Positions 1 to 8,343 of a DNA stretch of 64,000 bases are shown here, one piece after another. The translations under genes and the position numbers were made by a program. The notes under the pieces were generated by a model. The model did no database searches, was not told the origin of the DNA, and worked only from the letters and a program-made list of their open reading frames with translations. The stretch's first letter is position 1. Each line of letters starts with the position of its first letter. The DNA comes from Salipaludibacillus aurantiacus (GTDB lineage Bacteria > Bacillota > Bacilli > Bacillales > Salisediminibacteriaceae): NCBI RefSeq assembly GCF_900111295.1, contig NZ_FOGT01000002.1, forward strand, positions 62,001 to 126,000, in the 5' to 3' direction.

Positions 1-2
1 AA

Positions 3-302
3 CCGCTGGATCCCTCCATCTTTATGGAGTCAGCAAGGGATGGCCTACTATTTTTGGAGGAAGCTAATGTGATCCTGAACAAAATCACAACAGACCGTGA
101 GTTTGCCCGGCAAGTTATGACAGCTGCACGTGAATCGGATTACCAGGAAGTTGAACGGCTGATTATGCGAACCGGTATCACGCGACGGCCGAAGATCTGG
201 TTTAACCCGGATGGCATTCGGTTTGAGTTTGAGTCTTTGATCGAACAGGAGCATAAAAGCCATTTAAGTCTCGCGGTTAAATGGCAAAAATTTATGGCTT
301 GA
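3..302 (+). CDS. hypothetical protein, 5'-truncated by the window edge
   Basis: The frame is open from the left edge (P-L-D-P-S-I-F before the first ATG at 24), so the gene probably begins outside the window and the internal ATG lacks a ribosome site. The visible 99 residues are soluble, with a helical first half and a C-terminal part containing F-N-P-D-G-I followed by alternating polar and apolar residues. No signal peptide, membrane segment or catalytic motif is visible. The D-P-S-I-F-M / F-N-P-D-G pattern reminds me of short uncharacterised Bacillus spore-associated proteins, but that is from memory and weak. Function unknown. Confidence 0.6.
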   Translation, partial: PLDPSIFMESARDGLLFLEEANVILNKITTDREFARQVMTAARESDYQEVERLIMRTGITRRPKIWFNPDGIRFEFESLIEQEHKSHLSLAVKWQKFMA

Positions 303-387
303 ATAACGTGACATTCCTTATGACCTGAATCTGCTTATTACGAGATAACTCATTAATCTTGCCTCTCTCTGATTAACCTTAAAATTA

Positions 388-1407
388 TTATTTGAAATTT
401 TTTGTGATATTCTCATACCAGTCAGGTTGGTAAATCGGGAACTGTTTTTGTTTTGAAGATTTGAAGTCCAATTGTTTAAGATGAATGCCATACAACGTAC
501 TGTTAAAGTCTGAATAGAAATAGTATCCAAGATTAGTGTGATCCCTTATCACGCTCCATTGAGTCCAATCAAAGGTTCCTTCTGGAAACCTTGGGTCCTG
601 GAAAATGACTGTACCAATTGGGACAGAGAGGTTTTGCAAGATTAGGCGCGCTAGTCCAATGCTTTGCTGAGTGTTTTCGGGTTTAAAAGCTGTCTGCCTC
701 AGAAATGCCGCTCGAATAAACCGGGATTGAGGGGACGGATCACCTGGCATACCCAATTGGCCGCTCCCGGTAACTTCCTCTCCACAGAAAAGGTCGGGAT
801 TATTTTTTAAACTTAAGTTTCCGTAAAAATTAAGATTAGTAAGATGCCAGTCATAAGTTGGCTGATTTGTTAACACACCCAGATCGGTCGTATACGTTTG
901 CATTACCCCATCTATAAATTCTACGATTAGATGCTTCCCAGAGGCGTCACTAATAATATAATGAAAAAGAGCAGGAACTTCGGGATATAAGTTAGTAATG
1001 TTGACTACAGTTAATTTCGAAAGTGCTGTCTCTACTTCCTGAATATTTTTGAAATTTCCTAACACGTAGCTCACTAAATTCATGTTATAGAGTAAAGGTT
1101 CGCCTTTTTTGGGTTTTGGGTACTCAGAACACGCCAGCCATAAGCTTGCAACTGATAGTCCTTTCTCGTTCAAACCGTCAGAGTAAGCTACCGGGAAGTT
1201 TTCTAACTTGTATCCTGCCCCAATAAACCCGTATTTGTTTTTCCAATGAATTTCCCCTGGCAAATCAATTTCAGGAAATTTCTGTTTACGAGGTACAAAA
1301 TTGACAAGTGGAGAATTCTCAGGATTCCTTATACACCAATCCATTGTTCTCGCTGAAACGAGTGCCTCATCTTTGGATTTACGCGGAATGGTTATATTAG
1401 TACACAT
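388..1407 (-). CDS. choloylglycine hydrolase / penicillin V acylase family Ntn hydrolase
   Basis: 339 aa, the usual length for linear-amide C-N hydrolases (bile salt hydrolase / penicillin V acylase; B. subtilis YxeI type). The protein starts Met-Cys2, so removal of Met exposes the Cys that is nucleophile in this N-terminal-nucleophile family; the supporting Arg20 and Asp23 lie in S-A-R-T-M-D-W and a family-like Asn in L-T-N-Q-P-T-Y-D-W. There is no signal peptide, so it is probably cytoplasmic. Start supported by AGGAGGG five bases upstream. The natural substrate (penicillin V, bile salt or acyl-homoserine lactone-like amide) cannot be told from sequence. It lies alone, separated from the upstream oxygenase gene by hairpins. 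Confidence 0.88.
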   Translation of the reverse strand: MCTNITIPRKSKDEALVSARTMDWCIRNPENSPLVNFVPRKQKFPEIDLPGEIHWKNKYGFIGAGYKLENFPVAYSDGLNEKGLSVASLWLACSEYPKPKKGEPLLYNMNLVSYVLGNFKNIQEVETALSKLTVVNITNLYPEVPALFHYIISDASGKHLIVEFIDGVMQTYTTDLGVLTNQPTYDWHLTNLNFYGNLSLKNNPDLFCGEEVTGSGQLGMPGDPSPQSRFIRAAFLRQTAFKPENTQQSIGLARLILQNLSVPIGTVIFQDPRFPEGTFDWTQWSVIRDHTNLGYYFYSDFNSTLYGIHLKQLDFKSSKQKQFPIYQPDWYENITKNFK

Positions 1408-1535
1408 CTTATCCCTCCTGTTCTATTGATAACTTTAAAGCTTAATTACGTTATACTATGGTACCGGATTAAATACGGCTTGTTCATTTGCCGCTGGTAT
1501 ATCGCACTTTTGCAACCAAATCATCAGCCATTAGA

Positions 1536-1580
1536 AAACTCAAAGGCTTCCACCTTTGCATGGCGGAAGCCTTTGAGTTT
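1536..1580. terminator. long perfect hairpin, probable terminator
   Basis: A perfect 16-bp stem (1536-1551 with 1565-1580, beginning AAACTCAAAGG) encloses a 13-nt loop. T residues flank both ends, so it could act on either strand. It stands between the oxygenase gene and the amidohydrolase gene. Confidence 0.65.
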
Positions 1581-1596
1581 ATTATTATAAATAAAA

Positions 1597-1614
1597 AAGC
1601 CGCCTAAGCAGCTT
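1597..1614 (-). terminator. rho-independent terminator of the oxygenase gene
   Basis: Read on the minus strand: AAGCTGC, loop TTAG, GCGGCTT, then TTTTATTT. It lies 17 nt after the stop codon of the 2OG oxygenase gene. Confidence 0.75.
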
Positions 1615-1630
1615 CAATTACACCTATTTA

Positions 1631-2287
1631 CTACCTTACACTTTGCCGTCTCATCCATTGCGTGGCCGCCCATTTATCCCCAGCTATAACCGGTGCACCG
1701 CCATGAAATGTTAACTCATTTAACTCTTTGTCATTATAGAAGTACTCAAAATACACCGCCATTCCCTTTTGTGGAGACACTGAAAAATTAAGTTTAGGGA
1801 AAAATGTTTCTCCCCCCTGCTCGACATCATTTAAGTACATTACTAACGTGCTGATTCTCGGGTTGGTGACTGTTTGATGAGCGGACGAAAAATAATCAAA
1901 ATGGGCTTTGTACTCCTGTCCAGTTTTGTAATTGAGAACTTGCAGGCCTTCTCCATTTTCTGAAGGGACACCCATAATCTGTGAGACCCTTTTATCAATT
2001 CTGGCAACGACTTCATTGCCCTCTTCTTCTAAAAATGTACTGCTGCTTGTTCTTAGTTTATTGACTTCGCGTGTATTCCCAATTTTAGAACGTTTAAGTT
2101 TATCTTTAGACAGCCTGATTAACTCGTCACATTCATCATCACTTAACATGTTTCCTAAGATGAGGATTAACGGTTCTTCAACTTTAGCAATGATGTTTAT
2201 TTCTCTGTCGTCTGTTTGTATTTTATTTCCGATATGGTGAAAAATCGTTTGTTCCTTAATTGATAAGTCTTTAAATTCCATTGACAC
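1631..2287 (-). CDS. 2-oxoglutarate/Fe(II) dioxygenase, prolyl 4-hydroxylase-like
   Basis: 218 aa, matching the bacterial P4H size (B. anthracis type). The double-stranded beta-helix signature is visible: Fe ligands H129 and D131 in A-H-F-D-Y-F, distal H195 in T-F-H-G-G-A, and K205 in G-D-K-W for the 2-oxoglutarate carboxylate, followed by the A-x-Q-W-M end typical of P4H. It should hydroxylate a prolyl peptide or related substrate using O2 and 2-oxoglutarate; no collagen-like partner is encoded nearby. Start is uncertain: GTG at 2287 has GAGG about 11 nt upstream; ATG at 2281 has AAGG very close. Confidence 0.88.
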   Translation of the reverse strand: MSMEFKDLSIKEQTIFHHIGNKIQTDDREINIIAKVEEPLILILGNMLSDDECDELIRLSKDKLKRSKIGNTREVNKLRTSSSTFLEEEGNEVVARIDKRVSQIMGVPSENGEGLQVLNYKTGQEYKAHFDYFSSAHQTVTNPRISTLVMYLNDVEQGGETFFPKLNFSVSPQKGMAVYFEYFYNDKELNELTFHGGAPVIAGDKWAATQWMRRQSVR

Positions 2288-2498
2288 CTTTTCATCAACC
2301 TCTTTTATTTTTAATTTTCAGAAAAAATCAGCCAACAGACATTGATTTTCTGTAAACATTTTGTTCCTTAAGTGACATATCAATAATCTAATTTTACACC
2401 CAGCATTGGCATTAATCTACCATTTTATTACTTTATTTCATAAAAAAAGAAAACCATTTTTTACGTCAAACGATTTTTATTACTGGGCCAATTAAAAA

Positions 2499-2520
2499 AA
2501 GAGCTGCAGTAACAGCTCTT
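2499..2520 (-). terminator. terminator of the cupin gene
   Basis: Minus strand: AAGAGCTG, 6-nt loop, CAGCTCTT, then a run of seven T. It sits 30 nt past the stop codon of the cupin gene. Confidence 0.8.
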
Positions 2521-2550
2521 AAGAGTAAAATATTCTCTGCATCCACTTTT

Positions 2551-3447
2551 TTAATAGTGATGATGTTCTTCTGCTGCCAAAGCATCCTCTTTCGTTTCGT
2601 GTACAGTTCCGAATGGATGTTCAGGCGGCGCATAGATAGAATAAACTTTCAGTGGCTTGTTGCCCGTATTGGTCAGATTATGCCATTTTCCGGCAGGGAC
2701 CATAATCGCAAAGTCTTCAGTTGCCCGGCGCTGAAAATCTAAATTATTTTTAGTATCCCCCATTTGCACAAGACCCTCACCGTCCTCAATACGTATAAAC
2801 TGATCCACGTCAGGGTGAAGTTCTAAACCGATGTCATCTCCAACAGCGATACTCATTAATGTGACCTGTAAATACTCCCCCGTCCAAATAGCTGTCCGGA
2901 ACGTCTCGTTTTCCTTAGTCACTTCCTCAATATCCACTACAAACGGCTGAGACCCGTAATCCTGTGAGGCGTTATGATTCATATGTTCAAATCGCTGGCC
3001 TCCTGAAGAAGCATGTAAAAAGACATTTTGAACGAGAGGATAAGGCGTCTGCGAATAATTTCTTTGATATTCTCTATACCCTTGAGCTTCTGATTCCTTA
3101 GCCTTTTGTACGCCCTCTCTGTAGCTGTCAAAAGCTATTTCGTCGATTTGGTACTCCGGCTGCCTTCCGGTCATTGTGATATAAAGATTAGTAAAATTAT
3201 TTAAATGGTACCTTTTCTCTTCCAAAGCCCGGAGAATATCATTTTGGTGTTTTTCGTTCGGTGCCGCTTTGACTAACCGGCTGTAAAGATCAACCGCTGA
3301 AGCTTCCCTTTTTATTCCTGAAAGAATCTCATCAATTATCTGCTGGTCATTTTCCTGATAGCCTCTGAACATATAACCGGCAGAAGTCATCGGTGTGTAC
3401 GCATTTGCGTAATAAGGATAGGCATACATGTTAGGATCGTAATACAT
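2551..3447 (-). CDS. two-domain protein: N-terminal ferritin-like helical region, C-terminal cupin
   Basis: 298 aa from ATG 3447, chosen because AAGGGG lies nine bases upstream; an upstream in-frame ATG would add 17 residues without a ribosome site. The first ~25 residues are Tyr/Ala/Pro-rich. Residues about 30-140 form amphipathic helices with E-x-x-x-H patterns (L-E-E-K-R-Y-H and R-F-E-H) suggesting a ferritin-like diiron bundle. Residues about 170-285 are a cupin barrel (E-L-H-P-D-V-D-Q-F, then P-A-G-K-W-H-N-L-T-N). The tail is His-rich and could bind metal. Cupins of this kind are often annotated as sugar isomerase-like or oxygenases; no activity can be assigned. Ferritin-like call is my inference. 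Confidence 0.72.
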   Translation of the reverse strand: MYYDPNMYAYPYYANAYTPMTSAGYMFRGYQENDQQIIDEILSGIKREASAVDLYSRLVKAAPNEKHQNDILRALEEKRYHLNNFTNLYITMTGRQPEYQIDEIAFDSYREGVQKAKESEAQGYREYQRNYSQTPYPLVQNVFLHASSGGQRFEHMNHNASQDYGSQPFVVDIEEVTKENETFRTAIWTGEYLQVTLMSIAVGDDIGLELHPDVDQFIRIEDGEGLVQMGDTKNNLDFQRRATEDFAIMVPAGKWHNLTNTGNKPLKVYSIYAPPEHPFGTVHETKEDALAAEEHHHY

Positions 3448-3623
3448 AATGGTCATCCCCTTATTTATCATATACATACAGCGTATGCCTACTTTCAAAA
3501 AACGTACGTTGTTTTATGTTTTTTTATAAAGGACTCCGTTCTTATTAACTAGTCTTTTTATTACTTAGGATGACTAACCAGGATCAAGCCGCAGACCACA
3601 CTCCCCTTAAATAATAGCTGCGG

Positions 3624-3805
3624 TTAAATTTTCAACTTTCCAGGTTTTACGATCCTTATGGAAGCTACTTCCCCGCAGTTACGCAAAACGTATATATTTT
3701 GTTAGCACCGCTTGAAAACTTCTTATTAAGAGGCTTAACTGCCATAAAATCCGTAGCTTCTGCAAACTCGGAGCCATTGCACTTGGAGCAATTTTCTCTT
3801 CTCAT
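3624..3805 (-). pseudogene. frameshifted small zinc-ribbon protein (TFIIIB-like family)
   Basis: From ATG 3805, with GGAGGGGGA just upstream, the frame reads M-R-R-E-N-C-S-K-C-N-G-S and on to I-Y-T-F-C-V, then stops early. The other half continues in a different frame as C-G-E-V-A-S-I-R-I-V-K-P and ends at 3624. Restoring one base in GTAACTGCGG rejoins F-C-V-N-C-G-E and gives a 60-residue protein with two CxxC knuckles, the layout of small Bacillus zinc-ribbon proteins annotated as TFIIIB-like. It is either a recent one-base deletion or a sequencing error in a real gene. Confidence 0.65.
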
Positions 3806-4034
3806 CGGGTCCCCCTCCTTATGGAACAGGCATATTACCCCGCATTATTTACCATAGCCGGTGTGACTGTAAAGAATTCTTTTGGGAGATTAAATAGTCA
3901 CAAAATTATAACATGTCACCCGGGAACTGAGGAATTTTCAGGGTATCATAAAGATAAGAAAAGTTTTCATTTTTTCCCGTTTAATCATTTTTGTGTGGAC
4001 ATCAAGGGTGCAAAAAGACGAAAGGGTGATGGAA

Positions 4035-4217
4035 ATGGAATACCAAAAAGCTAAAGAAAAATTAGAATCATTAAAGGCGGAATTAGTAGGCCAAATGAAC
4101 AACCCAGCTTTATCCGAAGAAGAAAAACAAATTATTCAGAAATCTATTGATAATTATGACTATATCATTGAATTAACCGATATGAACCACTATTACCGCG
4201 GTCCAAACGTTCATTAA
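4035..4217 (+). CDS. small hypothetical protein (60 aa)
   Basis: ATG 4035 has AAAGGGTG six bases upstream; the ATG at 4029 is too close to it and an earlier in-frame ATG at 3993 has none. The product is a charged helical protein (Lys/Glu heptads, then S-E-E-E-K-Q-I-I-Q) ending in M-N-H-Y-Y-R-G-P, a conserved-looking tail that I associate with DUF3896-type small Bacillus proteins, from memory only. A terminator follows at 4269. Function unknown. Confidence 0.7.
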   Translation: MEYQKAKEKLESLKAELVGQMNNPALSEEEKQIIQKSIDNYDYIIELTDMNHYYRGPNVH

Positions 4218-4268
4218 TCAAAGCTGTAAGAGTCTAACCAGCTGATACAATCATTAAGCTTTCATTTC

Positions 4269-4294
4269 AAGCACTGCATTTTGCGGTGCTTTTT
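4269..4294 (+). terminator. terminator after the 60-aa gene
   Basis: AAGCACTGC / GCGGTGCTT stem with one G-T pair and a 5-nt loop, followed by TTTTT. Confidence 0.75.
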
Positions 4295-4384
4295 GTGTCC
4301 CTCAGTTAAATATATTATGACCTCCGTTAACAAGTGAGGCAAAGGCATCAACTATTAAGCTAGCAGTCACCTTCTTCTTCAAAA

Positions 4385-4573
4385 TTAATTGGTCTTTAAC
4401 TTTCTAAGCATGATCCCATTTGCAATGACACCAATTAACCCGGTTACAGCGAAAATCCAGGCAACTACTAATGGAGTAGAAGCTAGTAATTCTGTAACTA
4501 TTCTAAACACTCCAAATCCAAAAACAAGAAAACTCCCGGTGAGAGTTAAAATTACTTTTGTTAAATCGGACAT
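4385..4573 (-). CDS. small integral membrane protein (62 aa)
   Basis: Two predicted membrane segments (about residues 7-28 and 34-53) joined by a short loop, with a basic end (L-R-K-L-K-T-N). GGGAGG lies eight bases before the ATG, which makes the gene convincing. No family recognised. It is the only gene on this strand between 3.8 and 5.2 kb and has no obvious operon partner. Confidence 0.7.
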   Translation of the reverse strand: MSDLTKVILTLTGSFLVFGFGVFRIVTELLASTPLVVAWIFAVTGLIGVIANGIMLRKLKTN

Positions 4574-4811
4574 AATAAAAACCTCCCAAAATTATTAAGC
4601 GTATTAGTACGTATTCTGATGAATCTGATTGCAATAAAAATTACATCATTCATAAGTCTTTTAATAGCTGAAAACGCCAACCTGAACAGCTCATGGGGAG
4701 ATTCTTTTTTCTCCGACCCTGCCCCCATCCAGTTTAACATTATTTTCCACACACATTACAGAGTGTTTTTATGATTTATAAAACCTAGTATGTAAATTAA
4801 AACCTAGTAGC

Positions 4812-4880
4812 CTCTTTTTACCTTTTACGGCTTCCTGCACTTCCTTCGGGCATTTGCCGCACTCTCTTTTCACCCTTCAT
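4812..4880 (+). repeat. dispersed intergenic repeat, copy A
   Basis: Pyrimidine-rich stretch with core TTCGGGCATTTGCCGC at 4845-4860, flanked by CTCTTTTTACCTTTT on the left and ACTCTCTTTTCACCC on the right. Related copies lie at 7850, 26847 and 53277, all in the same orientation. Confidence 0.6.
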
Positions 4881-4980
4881 CCCGCCAGTCCTTGAGAAGA
4901 GAGTTGCATCTATGGTTATTAAACGGTTCCTTAGCTATTAACGAACCATATTTTGTAAAATACTAAAACTATATATTTAT

Positions 4981-5118
4981 TACTTCGCAAAAAAGTATAA
5001 ATATGCCAGTTACTGGTGGTCTGGTAAAACGACCCTGTTTCCTGAGATGATTGAAGAATTTGGTGCAGAAGATGCCTATAAACTGAATTACCATGAAAAT
5101 CTCGTGCATTCCCCATAG
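4981..5118 (+). pseudogene. C-terminal remnant of an unidentified gene
   Basis: In the 460-nt gap between the small membrane gene and DUF2512, one forward frame reads as protein-like sequence (Y-W-W-S-G-K-T-T-L-F-P-E-M, then F-G-A-E-D-A-Y-K-L-N-Y-H) and ends at TAG 5116-5118. It has no start codon or ribosome site and fades out upstream. It looks like the last ~45 codons of a lost gene; I do not recognise the family. Confidence 0.35.
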
Positions 5119-5213
5119 TTTGTAAGCCCTAATTTTTCCATAAATGTTTACAGGTGTCTACCAGGGTGAATAAAACGGATAAGCTTCTATCTTTTTATAA
5201 AGGAGGAGAAAAA

Positions 5214-5615
5214 ATGGAACATGGCAAACCAATTGCAATTAAAGGAGTTACCACACTTGCTGTCCTGTATGTTGTGCTTGGTATTGGCTATCAGGTTTCC
5301 TTTGGAATAGTGCTTTTAATGACTGTCGTACTGGGCGCTGTCTCTTATATAGCAGGCGATTTGGCCTTACTTCCTAAAACAAACAATATTATTGCCACCG
5401 CATCAGACGCGGTCCTTTCCTTTCTTGTCATATGGCTGATCGGCATGGCGTTTGGCTTGCCTGGAGCTGCACTGGCGATCCCTGCCCTAATTGCGACAGC
5501 ACTTCTGGGGGCCTTTGAATTTTACTACCATTTATATATTGCCAATAAAGAAATCGGAATGAACTCGCCAAGCAACAGCAGCTGGCCAAAAGCGAGCCAC
5601 CACATAAAAGATTAG
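5214..5615 (+). CDS. DUF2512 family membrane protein (YndM-like)
   Basis: 133 aa from ATG 5214, which follows AAAGGAGG by six bases; an upstream in-frame ATG at 5154 lacks a site. Four hydrophobic segments (about 8-28, 31-52, 63-82, 86-108) and a polar C-terminal tail match the DUF2512 family of Bacillus small membrane proteins, function unknown. Single-gene unit with its own terminator immediately after the stop. Confidence 0.8.
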   Translation: MEHGKPIAIKGVTTLAVLYVVLGIGYQVSFGIVLLMTVVLGAVSYIAGDLALLPKTNNIIATASDAVLSFLVIWLIGMAFGLPGAALAIPALIATALLGAFEFYYHLYIANKEIGMNSPSNSSWPKASHHIKD

Positions 5616-5623
5616 AACACCCC

Positions 5624-5650
5624 GCAATGGAGAGATCCATTGCTTTTTTT
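5624..5650 (+). terminator. terminator of DUF2512 gene
   Basis: Perfect 8-bp stem GCAATGGA / TCCATTGC, tetraloop GAGA, then seven T. Confidence 0.9.
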
Positions 5651-5909
5651 GCGGGTTTGACGAGCTCACTATTTCAGGTGGAGGCTTTTCATCGGACTTG
5701 TCTTCAGCTGATTCTTCCTTTGCGAAATCTTAGGATAACCTGTTAAAAGCAGTGGAAAATATAAAGAAGCAAATTTGACCTAGTGCTATACGACTGAAAA
5801 AATGACAATTCCTTCACAAGCAAATGAAAACGATTCATGAGAAGTCCCTTCCATTCCTGCATAATAAATTTATAGAATTTTATAACAATTATGAAACAGG
5901 AGGAATGTT

Positions 5910-7724
5910 ATGAGGATTATTTGGTCAAAGCATTTAAGTATTGTAGTAAGTCTCGCTCTGTTTGCAAGTTTGTTTACCTCTGAGACACTTATTTTTGCGG
6001 AACAGAATCAACCGCCGCATTCTATTGAAGAAGATTATCTTCATCATAACCACCCAAGTTCCCTGCCAGCACAGGTTCCCGCTCCCGAGTGGGCAAAAGC
6101 CTGGGAACGGGCAGGAAAAGCTAATCTTACATTAAAAAAAGGGTCTCCCTCCCAGGTTCATATGCAAGGGAAATACTTAGAAGACATTGATGAGATAGTG
6201 CAAAGAGGAATAGAGGAAAATAAATATCCCGGGGCAGTAGCCATGATTGTAAAAGACGGAAGAATCATCAAGCATGAGGCTTACGGAAAAGCTTCAAAGT
6301 ATAAAAACGATTCCGAGGTTTTACCCGAAGAATACCAGCTGCCAATGGAAAAGGATACTATTTTCGACCTTGCATCCCTGACAAAAATAGTGACTTCCAT
6401 TGCAGTCATGCAGCTGACAGAAACAGATGAAATCAGTTTACACGACACCCTCGCCTCCTATATTCCTGAATTTGGAACACACGGAAAAGATGAAATCACA
6501 ATTGAGCAGCTGTTAACCCACACATCAGGGCTAGCTGCGTCCCACCCTCTTGATCATTATGAAACAGAAGAGGAAAGACTTCAGGCATTATACGATTTAG
6601 AACTCACGGAAGAACCGGGAACGACTCTTATATACAGCGATTTAAGCATGATTCTGTTAGGTCTTCTCGTAGAAACGGTGTCCGGGGAGACATTAGATGA
6701 GTATGTAAGTAACCATATAACCGGACCGCTTGGAATGACTGATACAATGTTTAACCCTTCTGAGGACTATTTATCCAGAGTGGCGCCTACAGAGCACTCC
6801 CCCTGGTCAGGAAGAGAAATGGTGTGGGGAACTGTTCATGATGAGAAAGCCTACGCGATGGACGGAGTAGCCGGCCATGCCGGGCTATTCAGTACCACCG
6901 AAGATTTTGCCATTCTCTCACAAATGATCCTTAACGGCGGCCGGTATGGGAATGCCAGAATACTTGAACCTGGAACAGTGGCTCAGATGCTGACAAATCA
7001 AATAACTGATGAGTCCCATCTCGGGCAAGGTTTAGGGTTTAATCTGAACAGAGGCTGGTTTATGGATGGCCTGTCCTCCCCTGTCACCGCCGGCCATACA
7101 GGGTTTACAGGAACGTCTTTTGTTATTGATCCTCGTAATGATACTGTTGTCATTTTCTTTACGAATCGTGTCCATCCAACGCGGTATGGCCCTTCAATTA
7201 ATCCTGAACGGCAGGATATTGTCCGCCAGACTGCAAGAGCGCTGCCAGTTCGCCCTGCAGCCGGGCAGGAAGCCTGGTTCAGCGGTAATGGAAGAAACAA
7301 AAACCACACGCTGACTCTTCCAGTGACTCTTGAGGAAAACAGTGAACTCACTTTTAAAACGTGGATTGATATTGCTGATGATATTCCGAGGGACTTTGGC
7401 TATCTCGACATTTCTGTTGATGAGGGAGAGACATGGCATCAACTCGACGGACACCTTCACGCTCAACGGACGACTCTGGAAAATGCCGGCATATTTACCG
7501 GCTCGACAGGCTGGAGATGGGTAAATTCAGCGTATGATTTAAGTGAATACTCAGGTGACGCGCTCATTCGATTCAGTTATGTAACTGACGGATCTGCTAA
7601 CGGACGAGGCTGGTATATAGACCAGGTAACAGTTACAGGAAATAATGGCCACATTTTTAAAGATCGACCGAACCCTGATATAAATGTCTGGCAAGCTGAC
7701 GGCTGGGAATTGAGCTCAGATTAA
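5910..7724 (+). CDS. secreted serine hydrolase (beta-lactamase/penicillin-binding fold) with C-terminal accessory domain
   Basis: 604 aa. A signal peptide (basic start, hydrophobic 9-29, cleavage near F-A-E) exports it. The class C beta-lactamase/DD-peptidase motifs are in order: S156-x-x-K159 in A-S-L-T-K, Y242-S-D in the YxN position, and H396-T-G in A-G-H-T-G-F-T. The region about 455-590 is an added beta-rich domain (G-Y-L-D-I-S-V-D-E-G-E-T-W, later G-W-Y-I-D-Q-V) like the immune-inhibitor-A/MAM-type domains of secreted proteases. It probably acts on peptidoglycan peptides or esters outside the cell. AGGAGG six bases before ATG; monocistronic, with a strong terminator. Confidence 0.88.
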   Translation: MRIIWSKHLSIVVSLALFASLFTSETLIFAEQNQPPHSIEEDYLHHNHPSSLPAQVPAPEWAKAWERAGKANLTLKKGSPSQVHMQGKYLEDIDEIVQRGIEENKYPGAVAMIVKDGRIIKHEAYGKASKYKNDSEVLPEEYQLPMEKDTIFDLASLTKIVTSIAVMQLTETDEISLHDTLASYIPEFGTHGKDEITIEQLLTHTSGLAASHPLDHYETEEERLQALYDLELTEEPGTTLIYSDLSMILLGLLVETVSGETLDEYVSNHITGPLGMTDTMFNPSEDYLSRVAPTEHSPWSGREMVWGTVHDEKAYAMDGVAGHAGLFSTTEDFAILSQMILNGGRYGNARILEPGTVAQMLTNQITDESHLGQGLGFNLNRGWFMDGLSSPVTAGHTGFTGTSFVIDPRNDTVVIFFTNRVHPTRYGPSINPERQDIVRQTARALPVRPAAGQEAWFSGNGRNKNHTLTLPVTLEENSELTFKTWIDIADDIPRDFGYLDISVDEGETWHQLDGHLHAQRTTLENAGIFTGSTGWRWVNSAYDLSEYSGDALIRFSYVTDGSANGRGWYIDQVTVTGNNGHIFKDRPNPDINVWQADGWELSSD

Positions 7725-7740
7725 ATCACAAAGTTTTTCC

Positions 7741-7768
7741 AACCCCCCCGAATTTTCGGGGGGGTTTT
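7741..7768 (+). terminator. strong terminator after the serine hydrolase gene
   Basis: AACCCCCCCGAA pairs with TTCGGGGGGGTT (12 bp, minimal loop), followed by T residues. Confidence 0.9.
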
Positions 7769-8343
7769 ATGGATCAAGTAATTTTGGGCGAGCCTTACGA
7801 TTGAGACATAGGGTTCTGTTTATTAAGGGGTGGTGGAGGATTATTTATCTGCCTTTCTTTTTACCTTTCAAGCTCACCTTCGTCCGGTTCGGGCATTTGC
7901 CGCCCTCTCTTTTTACCTATCCCCGTCTCCACTTCTTCACTCGGCCATTTACCGCTCCCCTTTTACCATTCACTGGCGCCCTCTCTGTTATAACTCAAAA
8001 CTAAATCTCACTTGCTTCATTTGCCTTACCCTCCCTAACTGCATTAAGAATATTAAAATACGGGTCGATAACTTTATTAAAAATACCTTCATATGGAGCG
8101 GAGACACATCATTCAATGTTTATTGTTAATTTGGAACATAGTTATTTTAGAACACAAATACGGTATTTTTTCATCGAAAATGTGGCCATTGGATCGGTTA
8201 AATAAAAGTGCTCTCTTATAAAATCGCTCCTCTCTCTCAGCAAAACCTTTTTGAATAAGGTCATTTTTTTGGAACTTTTGAAATCATCTGAAGATTGCCT
8301 TTACAAACTTCCCGCTTATGTCTATTATTATGGACAGATTGCG
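7769..8343. other. intergenic stretch without a convincing gene
   Basis: Holds repeat copy B (7850-7920) and a weaker echo of its core (CCATTTACCGCTCCC near 7942). The rest is AT-rich and contains short open frames without ribosome sites. I see no S-box or other riboswitch in front of the MtnE-like gene. Confidence 0.5.
7850..7920 (+). repeat. dispersed intergenic repeat, copy B
   Basis: Core TTCGGGCATTTGCCGC at 7888-7903, flanked by CTTTCTTTTTACCTTTC on the left and CCTCTCTTTTTACC on the right, closely matching copy A at 4812. Confidence 0.65.

Noticed and set aside
3821-4054. 77-codon forward frame ahead of the 60-aa gene
   Set aside because: No ribosome site, low-complexity composition, overlaps the better-supported start at 4035.
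4561-4752. 63-codon minus frame overlapping the 62-aa membrane gene
   Set aside because: Covers that gene's ribosome site and has no own site or family signal.
7801-8129. Two overlapping forward frames of 67 and 99 codons
   Set aside because: They run through the dispersed repeat, with phenylalanine/leucine-rich translation and no ribosome site.
8100-8343. SAM riboswitch upstream of the MtnE-like gene
   Set aside because: Expected for methionine-salvage genes, but no S-box helices or terminator could be found in this stretch.
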